Shown here piece by piece: positions 14,645 to 21,078 of a stretch of DNA of 21,078 nt. Both the position numbers and the translations under genes were made by a program. Position 1 is the stretch's first letter. The number at the start of each line of letters is the position of its first letter. Below the pieces are notes generated by a model. That model searched no databases and was not told where the DNA came from. It saw nothing but the letters and a program-made list of their open reading frames with translations. Source of the stretch: Spirochaetaceae bacterium. GTDB lineage: Bacteria; Spirochaetota; Spirochaetia; Treponematales; Breznakiellaceae. The DNA lies in contig JAISOO010000029.1 in the NCBI GenBank assembly GCA_031275595.1, positions 1 through 21,078 on the forward strand, given 5' to 3'.

Positions 14645-14682
14645 GGGAACCCCTAAAGACTTCAGTTTTAAAAGGTCCCTGT
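14645..14682. repeat. Degenerate hairpin in the leader of the 186-aa gene
   Basis: AGGGAACCCCTAAA and TTTAAAAGGTCCCT can pair imperfectly around GACTTCAG, the loop sequence also seen in other family members. It coincides with the predicted transcription start of the minus-strand gene. Confidence 0.5.
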
Positions 14683-14686
14683 AAGT

Positions 14687-14714
14687 ATTATAGACTTTTT
14701 TCTGGTTTCAGCAA
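14687..14714 (-). promoter_or_regulatory. Sigma-70 promoter for the 186-aa gene
   Basis: On the minus strand TTGCTG (14714-14709), a 16-bp spacer and a perfect TATAAT (14692-14687) form a strong promoter. The leader is about 75 bases. Confidence 0.75.
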
Positions 14715-14745
14715 CTGTAATCATCGCAAAACAGAAAAAAATTCC

Positions 14746-14791
14746 GGGAGGGACCTTCCCAAAATTCCGCTTTTAGGAAAGCCCCTTTTTT
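14746..14791 (+). terminator. Hairpin with T-run, possible terminator
   Basis: GGACCTTCCCAAAA and TTTTAGGAAAGCCCC pair imperfectly and are followed by six T residues on the plus strand. No plus-strand gene precedes it, so it may be a hairpin-family copy rather than a working terminator. Confidence 0.4.
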
Positions 14792-14800
14792 AACAGACTT

Positions 14801-14899
14801 GTCCGGAAACCTCCGTTTTCCCGCCAAATTCCGCCATAAAACCGCAGTTTCGCGGCCATCGGACCGAAGGTTCGCGGGCGGGAAATTGCGGGGCTTGCA
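14801..14899 (+). repeat. Long dispersed repeat, copy 2
   Basis: GTCCGGAAACCTCCGTTTTC, CCGCCAAATTCCGCC, AAAACCGCAGTTTCGCGGCC and GAAATTGCGG follow the same order as the copy at 6714. CCGCAGTTTC (14842-14851) pairs with GAAATTGCGG (14882-14891) through one G-U pair. GGCTTGCAAGCC, a perfect 12-bp palindrome, lies at its end (14892-14903). Confidence 0.8.
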
Positions 14900-14945
14900 A
14901 GCCGGCCGAAGGTTAGCCTGTAACCAACCGGGTTGTCGAACACGC

Positions 14946-16907
14946 CTACTGTTTTACCCCGGTCCGGCGGGGAGCCTTCCGTTTTGCCGCCTCCTCTTCG
15001 TAGCGGTAAGCCCCCAGGGTATTGCCTTGTTCACGGGCAATAAAAGCCATCCATTCATAGGGCCGGGGATCTTTATTGTTTTTCATTGCCGATTCCCGCA
15101 GGAATGCCAGGGCTTGTTCCGGTTTTTGTTCCCGGTAGAAGAGAAGCCCCAATGCCAGGGGAATGTCCGAAGATTTTCTAAACAGGTTGCGGGCCTTTTC
15201 CAGTACCGCCGCCGCGTAAAAGCCCGCCCCTGCCCGTTCAAGGCATCCGGTATACTCTAAGAGCAGCTTAATATCATCCGGTTTTTCCTTGAGCAGGGTC
15301 TTAAGAAACACCGCGGCTTCCCGGTAATGCCCGGATTTTCGGTAGGAATAGGCTAAAACCCGGCGCAGGGTAGGATTGGTCGGTTCCCAGGCCAGGAGGG
15401 CTTCCAATTCCTTGGCGGCTTTCTCAAATTCACCGATTTTGACCAGGAAAAGGGCTTGATCCCGGCGGATGACATGGTTGTCCTTCCACCGTTTGAGGTA
15501 AGCCCTATAGGTCCTTTGTAACCCTTCCCGGGCTTTGGGGCGCCCTTCTTTGAAAAGAACCTCCTGAGCCGCGATAGCCCCCAGATGGGCTTTTTCATGT
15601 TCCTTTTGGATAACCAGGACTTTTTTGAACCAGTTTAAGGCTGCTTCGATAAATCCTGTCTTGAGGTACCGTTCCCCCAGCGCGTACATGAGTTCCGGAT
15701 CCGGCCCCAGGGAACGAATCGCCCCCTGGAGGGTTTCAATCATCCGGGGATCGTCGTCGTTAACGGCGGCTTCGTATAAAACGGAAAACCGTTGGATAAG
15801 CTCCCCATCTCCTTTATATTTTTTCGCGTTTTTTAATCCCCATTGCAGGGTTTTCCAGTCCTTATCCTCCCAGGCGTTGGCGATCAGGGTATACCACAGT
15901 TGAATTTGGTTGGGTTCCAATTCCAGGGCCCGTTCAAGATGATTTTTCGCGGAAGGGCGATCCCCCAGGTTCCGCAGGGCCTCCGCGTCCATGGCATGGA
16001 TCACGGGGTCCGCCCGACGGTACTTAAGCCAGTTTCGGCAGGAATCCGCCGCCTGCCGCCATTCACCGGCATCCAGCAGGGAACGGATCATAAAGAGGTC
16101 CACCAGTTCACTATTCCAGGGCAAATTGGGGAGCTTCCCTTCCAGGGAAGAACGGATCTTTTCTATTTCTTTCAGGGCTTCCCCGTTCTTGTCCAGAACC
16201 ATCAATATCGAGGTCCGGTACCAGCGGATCATGGGGTCCTGGGGGGCAAAGCGGATCGCCTGGGTGTAATGGATCAGGGCTTCCTCCATTTGGTTCAATT
16301 CCCGGGCGGCCCGGCCCAATTCCAGTCTGAGCAGGAGGGAATCGAAACCGTTTTCCAGAACAAACCGAAGCATCTGGATTCCCAAGTCGTAATTTTCGAT
16401 CCGGCAGAGCCGAACTCCCCGGATAAAAAGGGCGTTGAGATACCCGTGGTAGATCCGTTTATTATCCGGGGCGATTTCCACCGCCCGCTGCAGTACCTCC
16501 ACTGCGGAGGCAGAATGTTTGGATTTCAGGTAGGTCATCCCCAAAAGGGCCAAAACCGAAGGGTTATCCGGGCTGTATTCCAGGGCCCTCCTTAGAAGCG
16601 GTACCGCCTTGTGGGGCATCCCCAGGGCCGCGTAGGTACGGCCCGTGAAAAAATACCCCTCCGCCGAATGGGAATTGATCCGGAGATAATCGTTGAAAGC
16701 GGCTAAGGCCCGGGAATAATCTTTAAGGGCGTGAAAAGAACGGCCTAAATAAAGGCAGGCTTCCGGAGGAGCGTCGGATTCGGATAAAAGTTCTTCCAGC
16801 AGGTTGACGGATCTTTTATAGTCCCGTTCTATCCCGGCCTTGATGGCGAGGTTCAGTTTTTCCCGCCCCTCAGCGGCGCCGGACCTCCCGGTGGAATAAG
16901 CCCCCAT
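14946..16907 (-). CDS. Long TPR-repeat protein downstream of pta
   Basis: The 653-aa protein is built almost wholly of tetratricopeptide repeats: for example PEACLYLGRSFHALKDYSRA near 52, AEGYFFTGRTYAALGMPHKA near 86, and units through to about 640 (DPRPYEWMAFIAREQGNTLGA). No signal peptide or membrane helix is seen, so it is probably a cytoplasmic scaffold, although the N-terminus (MGAYSTGRSGAAEG) is unusual. The ATG has GGAGGGG about six bases upstream and lies 32 bp after the pta stop, so the two form an operon. T. pallidum has the same arrangement of pta followed by a TPR protein (TP0094-TP0095 as I recall). The conserved pairing hints at a functional link, but its nature is not visible. 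The C-terminal end is strongly basic. Confidence 0.9.
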   Translation of the reverse strand: MGAYSTGRSGAAEGREKLNLAIKAGIERDYKRSVNLLEELLSESDAPPEACLYLGRSFHALKDYSRALAAFNDYLRINSHSAEGYFFTGRTYAALGMPHKAVPLLRRALEYSPDNPSVLALLGMTYLKSKHSASAVEVLQRAVEIAPDNKRIYHGYLNALFIRGVRLCRIENYDLGIQMLRFVLENGFDSLLLRLELGRAARELNQMEEALIHYTQAIRFAPQDPMIRWYRTSILMVLDKNGEALKEIEKIRSSLEGKLPNLPWNSELVDLFMIRSLLDAGEWRQAADSCRNWLKYRRADPVIHAMDAEALRNLGDRPSAKNHLERALELEPNQIQLWYTLIANAWEDKDWKTLQWGLKNAKKYKGDGELIQRFSVLYEAAVNDDDPRMIETLQGAIRSLGPDPELMYALGERYLKTGFIEAALNWFKKVLVIQKEHEKAHLGAIAAQEVLFKEGRPKAREGLQRTYRAYLKRWKDNHVIRRDQALFLVKIGEFEKAAKELEALLAWEPTNPTLRRVLAYSYRKSGHYREAAVFLKTLLKEKPDDIKLLLEYTGCLERAGAGFYAAAVLEKARNLFRKSSDIPLALGLLFYREQKPEQALAFLRESAMKNNKDPRPYEWMAFIAREQGNTLGAYRYEEEAAKRKAPRRTGVKQ

Positions 16908-16939
16908 AACCGCCCCTCCGGAAGAGCCTGTTACCTGCC

Positions 16940-17938
16940 CTATTTTGCCCTGGCCAGGGTGACCGCCGAGGTAACCACGATGTCTTCCACCGAAGCCCCC
17001 CGGGACAGATCGCTTATGGGTTTGGCGAAACCCTGGAGGAAGGGACCGAAGGCTTCGGCTTTCCCCAGACGCTGTACCAGTTTATATCCGATGTTTCCCG
17101 CGCCCAGATCAGGGAAAACCAGGGTGTTTACCATGCCCCGGACGATGCTACCCGGGGCTTTTTTATCGGTTACCGAAGGCACCAGAGCCGCGTCGGCCTG
17201 GAGTTCACCGTCGATTTTAAGGGTGGGGTCCTTGGCTTTTACCAGCTCCAGGGCGCTCCGTACTTTGAGTACATCGGGATGATCCCCCCCGGAGCCTTTG
17301 GTTGAAAAAGAGAGGAGGGCCACCACGGGATCGGCGCCGAGAAATTCCCGGCAGGACTGGGCCGCGGCCAGGGCGATTTCCGCAAGCTGTTCCGCGGTTG
17401 GATCCGGCACCACCGCGCAGTCGGAGAAGATGAGGGCTCCCCCCGCCCCCCAGGAGCTATCGGCCGTTTGCATGACAAAACAGGAAGAGGCGGTCTTGGA
17501 GCCCGGAACCGTACCGATGATGGCCAGTCCCGCCCGGAGAACATCGGCGGTGGCGCTTTCGGCTCCGGCTACCATGGCATCGGCATCCCCCAGATGGACC
17601 ATCATGGCTCCCCAGCGCAAAAAGTGGGGGATATCGGTTTTGGCCTGGTCTTCGGTCATGCCCTTGTGTTTCCGCAGCTCATAATACTCATGGGCGTATT
17701 TTTCGATCAAAGGAGAGGAAAAGGGATCAACGAGGGTGATATCCTGCAAGGTTACCCCTTCTTTTTCAGCCCTTTCCATGATTTCAGACTCTTTACCCAC
17801 CAGGGTAACCGACGAAGCCAGCCGTTCATCCACGATGATCCGGGCGGCTTTAATAGTCCGCGGTTCCGTTCCCTCGGCTAATACCAATTTTTTTTGCAGG
17901 GATTGGGCCTTCCGGCGCATATCTTTTTCAAAATCCAT
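16940..17938 (-). CDS. pta: Phosphate acetyltransferase
   Basis: Pta makes acetyl phosphate and CoA from acetyl-CoA and phosphate, which with acetate kinase yields ATP and acetate in fermenting spirochaetes. The 332-aa protein is the short, single-domain form. Recognisable segments are [16 protein letters not shown] near 19, the central [26 protein letters not shown] region, ASSCFVMQT near 150, [15 protein letters not shown] near 209, [14 protein letters not shown] near 243, and [21 protein letters not shown] near 270, which forms much of the CoA and phosphate site. The ATG has AAAGGAG six bases upstream. A GC-rich leader with alternative hairpins lies 60-105 bp upstream. No acetate kinase gene is in the window. 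Confidence 0.96.
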   Translation of the reverse strand: MDFEKDMRRKAQSLQKKLVLAEGTEPRTIKAARIIVDERLASSVTLVGKESEIMERAEKEGVTLQDITLVDPFSSPLIEKYAHEYYELRKHKGMTEDQAKTDIPHFLRWGAMMVHLGDADAMVAGAESATADVLRAGLAIIGTVPGSKTASSCFVMQTADSSWGAGGALIFSDCAVVPDPTAEQLAEIALAAAQSCREFLGADPVVALLSFSTKGSGGDHPDVLKVRSALELVKAKDPTLKIDGELQADAALVPSVTDKKAPGSIVRGMVNTLVFPDLGAGNIGYKLVQRLGKAEAFGPFLQGFAKPISDLSRGASVEDIVVTSAVTLARAK

Positions 17939-18000
17939 AACGCACTCCTTTGAAATATGAGATAATTTGGGGTTTAACCACTTTTCCCCTCCATACTAAG

Positions 18001-18043
18001 GCCGCCGGGGCCGTCCGGAAACCGGCGGCTTCCCGGACAGCCC
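18001..18043 (-). promoter_or_regulatory. Two competing hairpins upstream of pta
   Basis: GGGCTGTCCGG (minus strand, 18043-18033) pairs with CCGGACGGCCC (18018-18008) over 11 bp with one G-U. GCCGCCGG (18029-18022) pairs perfectly with CCGGCGGC (18008-18001). The two stems interlock, so they are mutually exclusive or form a pseudoknot. No T-run and no clear promoter were found; a regulatory role is inference. Confidence 0.45.
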
Positions 18044-18130
18044 GCGCATTTATTCCTGTTTCCCGGTGTTTGAAACTGGCTCTATCTATTTCAGTTTACC
18101 GGTTTCAGGGACATCGCGCAAGCGTACGCA

Positions 18131-18211
18131 TTGCCCCAGGACAATTTTCGGGGATCTGTCCTGATTGCGGTTTTTAGCGGAATTTGGCGAGGAAACAGAG
18201 GTTTCCGAACA
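18131..18211 (-). repeat. Long dispersed repeat, copy 3 (reverse orientation)
   Basis: Read on the minus strand: GTTCGGAAACCTCTGTTTCC, TCGCCAAATTCCGCT, AAAAACCGCAATC, matching copies 1 and 2. CAGGACA (18137-18143) and TGTCCTG (18157-18163) form a perfect 7-bp stem at the place of the terminal stem in the other copies. The rest of the 389-bp gap between pta and the bactofilin gene holds the pta leader, an imperfect GAAACTGG...CCGGTTTC pairing near 18074-18107 and the bactofilin promoter. Confidence 0.75.
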
Positions 18212-18289
18212 CGTCTGGTATGGGAAGAAGGCGGGTTCAAGGTTCCCCAGTACCCGGGGCATAAGTGCTTTTATCCCGCAATTCGCCTA

Positions 18290-18318
18290 TTGACGTACCC
18301 CCGATCCATGGTTAAATT
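18290..18318 (+). promoter_or_regulatory. Putative promoter of the bactofilin gene
   Basis: TTGACG (18290-18295), a 17-bp spacer and TAAATT (18313-18318) predict a start near 18325, only a few bases before the ATG at 18328. If correct, the mRNA is leaderless or nearly so; otherwise TTAGGG upstream of the ATG would be the RBS of a transcript started elsewhere. Confidence 0.5.
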
Positions 18319-18327
18319 TAGGGCATT

Positions 18328-18702
18328 ATGACTGATATCCATAACGATGCTGTGGAAGATGAAGACTTTGATACTATTTTATCTTCTGATATTGACTTTT
18401 CCGGGACCATCAATTTCGAGAAGCCCTTTTTAATCCGGGGCAAGGTTTCCGGAAAGATAGCCGCCAAAAGCCTTCTCGTGGTTGATGAGACGGCGGTGGT
18501 AAACGCCGATATCAACGCAGCAGCCGTGGTTATCCGGGGGGCGGTGAGGGGGAACATTACCGTCTCAGAAAAAATAGAAATTACCACCACCGGTAAATTA
18601 ACGGGGAATGTTATCACCCCGGAATTTTTAATGGAAAACGGCTGTATATTTAACGGCCGTTGTACGATGTCGGAGCGGAAAGCCCTTGAACAAATGGTAT
18701 GA
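18328..18702 (+). CDS. Bactofilin (polymer-forming cytoskeletal protein)
   Basis: The 124-aa protein has a short acidic N-terminal tail (about 1-20, DAVEDEDFDT). A single bactofilin domain (DUF583) then shows the repeated beta-helix pattern: DFSGTINFEKPFLIRGKVSGKI, SLLVVDETAVVNADINAAAVVIRG, AVRGNITVSEKIEITTTGKLTGNVI. A short basic C-terminus ends KALEQMV. Bactofilins polymerise without nucleotide into filaments used for cell shape, polarity and peptidoglycan placement, and in spirochaetes one helps form the helical or flat-wave cell body. The TPR gene starts inside its last codons (ATGA overlap), so the two are translationally coupled. The ribosome binding site is poor. Confidence 0.93.
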   Translation: MTDIHNDAVEDEDFDTILSSDIDFSGTINFEKPFLIRGKVSGKIAAKSLLVVDETAVVNADINAAAVVIRGAVRGNITVSEKIEITTTGKLTGNVITPEFLMENGCIFNGRCTMSERKALEQMV

Positions 18703-19472
18703 AAAAAAGAATTTGGAAGCATAAGATTTGTTTGATTCGTTGCGAAGGGTCCGTACCCAAGAACCCGCTCCCGCGGGGGAGCCTTGGGGCGGAACCAAGG
18801 GTATGGACCCTGAGTCAACTACCTTACGAGAACAACATACCCCGTCCGCTTGCGGTGGGGTTGTTGATTTTTTTTATTATGGTTCCCGGGCTGACTGTTT
18901 TAGCCCAAAACAGGCCCGATGCCGTTCAGGCATACCGGAGCGGTAATTATGAACAGGCGATTTCTATATGTCTCAATGAAATTGAGATAGACCGTAATAA
19001 TATCGAGTCCTATGTGGTAATATGCTGGAGCCTTATCCGGTTGAACCGGTATGAGGAAGCCAATACCTATGCCCGGATCGGACGAAACCTCAGCAGGTAT
19101 GATCCCCGGATCATCGAGATCCTGGGGGAGATTAATTATTTTCAAGGAAGCAACCACGAAGCGCTGTCGTATTTTCAGGAATATATCAACCTTGCCCCCG
19201 AGGGACAGCGGATAGAAATGGTCTATTATTTTATGGGTGAAATTTTTATCAGGCTGGGCCGTTTCCGCCATGCGGATATTGCCCTGTCTACGGCGGTTCA
19301 CCGGGTGCCTGAAAACGCCGCCTGGTGGACCCGCCTTGCCTATGCCCGGGAAAACGCCGGGGATCTGCCGGAGGCCGCCGCTGCCTATGAGCGGGCCCTC
19401 ACCCTTGACCCTCAGCTTTCCGATGCCCGCCGGGGCCTGGAGCGTATCCGCCAAACCCTGGGGAGCCGCTAA
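18699..19472 (+). CDS. Membrane-anchored or secreted TPR protein coupled to bactofilin
   Basis: The ATG overlaps the bactofilin stop (ATGA). The 257-aa product has an odd basic N-terminus of about 48 residues, then one hydrophobic segment (LAVGLLIFFIMVPGLTVLA, 51-69) ending AQN, which is signal peptide-like. About five TPR units follow to residue 246 (RPDAVQAYRSGNYEQAISIC; HEALSYFQEYINLAPEG; AWWTRLAYARENAGDLPEA). Residues about 16-38 are encoded by a 66-bp palindromic element, and the hydrophobic segment overlaps a hairpin plus T8. The original N-terminus may therefore have been shorter. No better start codon with a ribosome binding site is present downstream. It is probably a periplasmic partner or adaptor for the bactofilin-linked envelope machinery (inference from position). 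Confidence 0.85.
   Translation: MKKRIWKHKICLIRCEGSVPKNPLPRGSLGAEPRVWTLSQLPYENNIPRPLAVGLLIFFIMVPGLTVLAQNRPDAVQAYRSGNYEQAISICLNEIEIDRNNIESYVVICWSLIRLNRYEEANTYARIGRNLSRYDPRIIEILGEINYFQGSNHEALSYFQEYINLAPEGQRIEMVYYFMGEIFIRLGRFRHADIALSTAVHRVPENAAWWTRLAYARENAGDLPEAAAAYERALTLDPQLSDARRGLERIRQTLGSR
18746..18811. repeat. 66-bp palindromic element inside the TPR gene
   Basis: AGGGTCCGTACCC (18746-18758) and GGGTATGGACCCT (18799-18811) form a 13-bp outer stem with one G-T pair. Inside, GCTCCC-GCGG-GGGAGC (18767-18781) and CCTTGG...CCAAGG (18782-18800) form two further stems, giving a three-way-junction-like shape. The length is a multiple of three and no stop is introduced. Confidence 0.75.
18833..18875 (+). 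terminator. Terminator-like hairpin plus T8 within the TPR coding region
   Basis: CAAC, ACCCC and CCGC pair with GCGG, GGGGT and GTTG around a TT loop, with small bulges (18833-18866). Eight T residues follow at 18868-18875. This meets the form of an intrinsic terminator yet lies inside an open reading frame. Confidence 0.55.
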
Positions 19473-19478
19473 ATTCCC

Positions 19479-20894
19479 GTGTTTTCCATAGCTGTTCAAA
19501 CCCTGGGATGTAAACTAAATCAGCTTGAGAGCGAATCCATCGCCGGCGCCTTTAACCGGGAGGGTTTTACCCTGGTTCCCAGGGAAGGGGGCGGGGCGGA
19601 CATTTTTCTGGTAAATACCTGTACCGTCACCTCCAAAGCCGAGCAGAAAGCCCGGCGGATAATCCGTAAGATCCTCAGGGAAAACCCCGAAGCCTGCGTG
19701 ATCGTTACCGGTTGCTATGCCCAGGTTGAGGCTGAGGCGGTGGCGGGGCTTATGGACCATGAAAAGGAGGCTCCGGTTTATCAAAAACGGCTTTTTGTGG
19801 TTCCGGGAAGCCGCAAAGGATCCCTGTTGGATCTGCCGAAATTCCTTGTGGAGTCTGAGGGTACCGCCGGATCTCCCGCCGGGGCCCTGGAACGATGGAC
19901 ACGGGGATTGGACATTTCCTCCCCCCAAGACCGGTTTCGTTTTAATCCCGAAGCTTTTTTCAGCCATTCCCGGGCTTTTTTAAAAATACAAGACGGCTGC
20001 GATAACCGCTGTTCCTATTGCCGGGTTACCCTTGCCCGGGGGCCCAGTGTGAGTCTGGCGGCGGAAAGGGTATTGTCCAGGCTTCGGGCCCTGGAAACGG
20101 CGGGTTTTGGGGAGGCGGTACTGACCGGGATAAATATCTGCCAGTACCGGGACGGCGTCATGGATTTAAGGGGCCTCCTGGAATACCTTTTGGGGCAAAC
20201 CGAAACTATCGCCCTGCGGGTTTCTTCGGTGGAACCTGAAAATATTACCGGGGATTTGGTCAACGTTTTGGGTAATCCCCGGATTCGGCCCCATTTTCAC
20301 CTTGCGATCCAGTCAGGAAGCCCCCGCGTCTTAAAAAAGATGGGGCGTACCTATTCCCCCGAATCCATAGAGGAGGGGGTTGCCCGGCTGCGCTCCGTTA
20401 AGGGGGATCCTTTTTTTGCCTGCGATATTATCACGGGCTTTCCCGGCGAGACCGGAGGGGAATTTGAGCAGACCTATGAACTCTGCCGGCGGCTTGGTTT
20501 TTCCTGGATCCATGCCTTTCCCTATTCTCCGCGGCCGGGAACCGAGGCATATCACTTTACGGGGCCGGTAAGCGAACGGGAGGCAATCTCCCGGGTAAAG
20601 GCCCTGGTAGATCTGGCCCGCCAGGGCCGCCGGGACTATATAGGGCGCTGGATTGGCAAAAAAGTGGACGCGATCATTGAGGGGACCTCCCCCGATAGCG
20701 GTAACAATAAAAAGACAACCCCCTATGCCGCCGCGTTATCCGATAATTACCTCAGGCTGCTCCTCCCCTCAGGGGAGCTTCCCCCCTTCCTGCCGGGCAA
20801 GGTAGTGTCTTGCAGGATCCGCGCCCTGGGGGAAACCGGATGGGAGCTCCCCGGTATTTCCCGGTTTGACGCCTGGGGGGAACGGCTGCCGTAG
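19479..20894 (+). CDS. mtaB: tRNA (N6-threonylcarbamoyladenosine-37-C2) methylthiotransferase MtaB
   Basis: MtaB is the radical-SAM enzyme converting t6A37 to ms2t6A37 in ANN-decoding tRNAs. The 471-aa protein shows VQTLGCKLNQLESE with Cys11 (GCKxNQ is the MtaB form), NTCTVTSKAE with Cys48, TGCYAQ with Cys79, and the radical-SAM motif CDNRCSYC at Cys174, Cys178 and Cys181. DIITGFPGETGGEFEQT and a C-terminal TRAM-like region follow. The segment between the UPF0004 and radical-SAM domains (about 105-165) is longer than in the MiaB of this window and is Ser/Gly/Pro-rich near 125-150. The start is a GTG six bases after the TPR stop, with GGGGAG somewhat far upstream. It is the last gene of the bactofilin-TPR-mtaB run. 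Confidence 0.94.
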   Translation: MFSIAVQTLGCKLNQLESESIAGAFNREGFTLVPREGGGADIFLVNTCTVTSKAEQKARRIIRKILRENPEACVIVTGCYAQVEAEAVAGLMDHEKEAPVYQKRLFVVPGSRKGSLLDLPKFLVESEGTAGSPAGALERWTRGLDISSPQDRFRFNPEAFFSHSRAFLKIQDGCDNRCSYCRVTLARGPSVSLAAERVLSRLRALETAGFGEAVLTGINICQYRDGVMDLRGLLEYLLGQTETIALRVSSVEPENITGDLVNVLGNPRIRPHFHLAIQSGSPRVLKKMGRTYSPESIEEGVARLRSVKGDPFFACDIITGFPGETGGEFEQTYELCRRLGFSWIHAFPYSPRPGTEAYHFTGPVSEREAISRVKALVDLARQGRRDYIGRWIGKKVDAIIEGTSPDSGNNKKTTPYAAALSDNYLRLLLPSGELPPFLPGKVVSCRIRALGETGWELPGISRFDAWGERLP

Positions 20895-20974
20895 CGTTTT
20901 TCATTTCCCGCACTGAAAGATTCCTGCCGCGCGCTTTATATGTTTATGGCTTATTCTCCTCCTCCTATAAAAAG

Positions 20975-21078
20975 TCAACCAGCGATCAGGCCGCTAGCCG
21001 GCTTTTTTTCTTTTTTTGCCGGCAACGCCGGTTTTTTGCTCTTCTTTTTTTCCGCACCCTGTTGTTTCAGGCTTTTCA
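20975..21078 (-). CDS. 3' end of a minus-strand gene with lysine-rich C-terminus
   Basis: The minus strand has an open frame from the right edge to TGA at 20977-20975. The 34 visible residues read like a natural basic tail: KSLKQQGAEKKKSKKPALPA, then KKEKKPASGLIAG. The Lys/Pro/Ala composition is typical of disordered nucleic-acid- or ribosome-binding tails, but no family can be named. It converges on mtaB; the 80-bp gap (20895-20974) shows no hairpin. The plus-strand T-runs here are simply its lysine codons. Confidence 0.6.
   Translation of the reverse strand, partial: KSLKQQGAEKKKSKKPALPAKKEKKPASGLIAG

Noticed and set aside
15843..16595. A 250-codon open frame on the plus strand opposite the long TPR gene.
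   Set aside because: Its translation is rich in Pro, Gly, Gln and His without domain features. The minus-strand frame shows clear TPR periodicity and a good RBS, so the plus frame is an antisense artefact of GC-rich codons.
21001..21037. CCGGC-AAC-GCCGG followed by T6, read as a terminator for mtaB.
   Set aside because: It lies inside the lysine-rich minus-strand frame that enters from the right edge, so the T-runs are better explained as AAA/AAG codons; a dual role cannot be excluded.

Overview
The window is chromosomal DNA of a host-associated spirochaete, very probably a Treponema with moderate to high GC such as the termite-gut lineage. The main evidence is a block that matches the gene order I recall from Treponema pallidum around TP0746-TP0751. 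It contains a pallilysin-like/vWFA-like pair (5154-7472, minus), then divergently the cytoplasmic filament gene cfpA (7967-10036), a TP0747-like protein and a pyruvate phosphate dikinase homologue (11312-13975). A second block, pta plus a long TPR protein (14946-17938, minus), resembles TP0094-TP0095. These locus names come from memory, not from a search. I see no tRNA, rRNA, CRISPR array, transposase or phage gene.

Left part (1-1650): a strong minus-strand promoter drives a cobalamin riboswitch with an intrinsic terminator. Downstream are a CbiK-type chelatase made as a lipoprotein and a TonB-dependent receptor cut by the window edge, a compact corrinoid/metal uptake unit. Next (1778-5149, plus) come a four-helix membrane protein overlapping miaB, then a LapA-like two-helix membrane protein and a SPOR-domain envelope protein.

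Middle part (5154-13975): the minus-strand envelope pair faces the cfpA cluster. The protein between cfpA and the PPDK gene ends in a domain that reads as HPr-like. The PPDK homologue keeps its PEP-site and phospho-histidine residues but seems to have lost key ATP-grasp residues. Together they could form a PEP-dependent phosphotransfer pair encoded beside a cytoskeletal filament; this is the most interesting hypothesis here.

Right part (14045-21078): an orphan 186-aa protein, the pta-TPR operon, then a plus-strand bactofilin-TPR-mtaB cluster. The last 104 bases hold the lysine-rich C-terminus of a converging minus-strand gene. The window therefore carries two unrelated filament-type proteins (CfpA, bactofilin) and two tRNA A37 methylthiotransferases (MiaB, MtaB).

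Noncoding DNA is unusually structured. At least six hairpins of one family (core GTTCCAAAA...TTTTGGAAC) have stems that differ by compensatory changes. A second, longer dispersed repeat occurs three times. A 66-bp palindromic element lies in frame inside the N-terminal region of the bactofilin-linked TPR gene. Several hairpins sit just downstream of predicted sigma-70 promoters.
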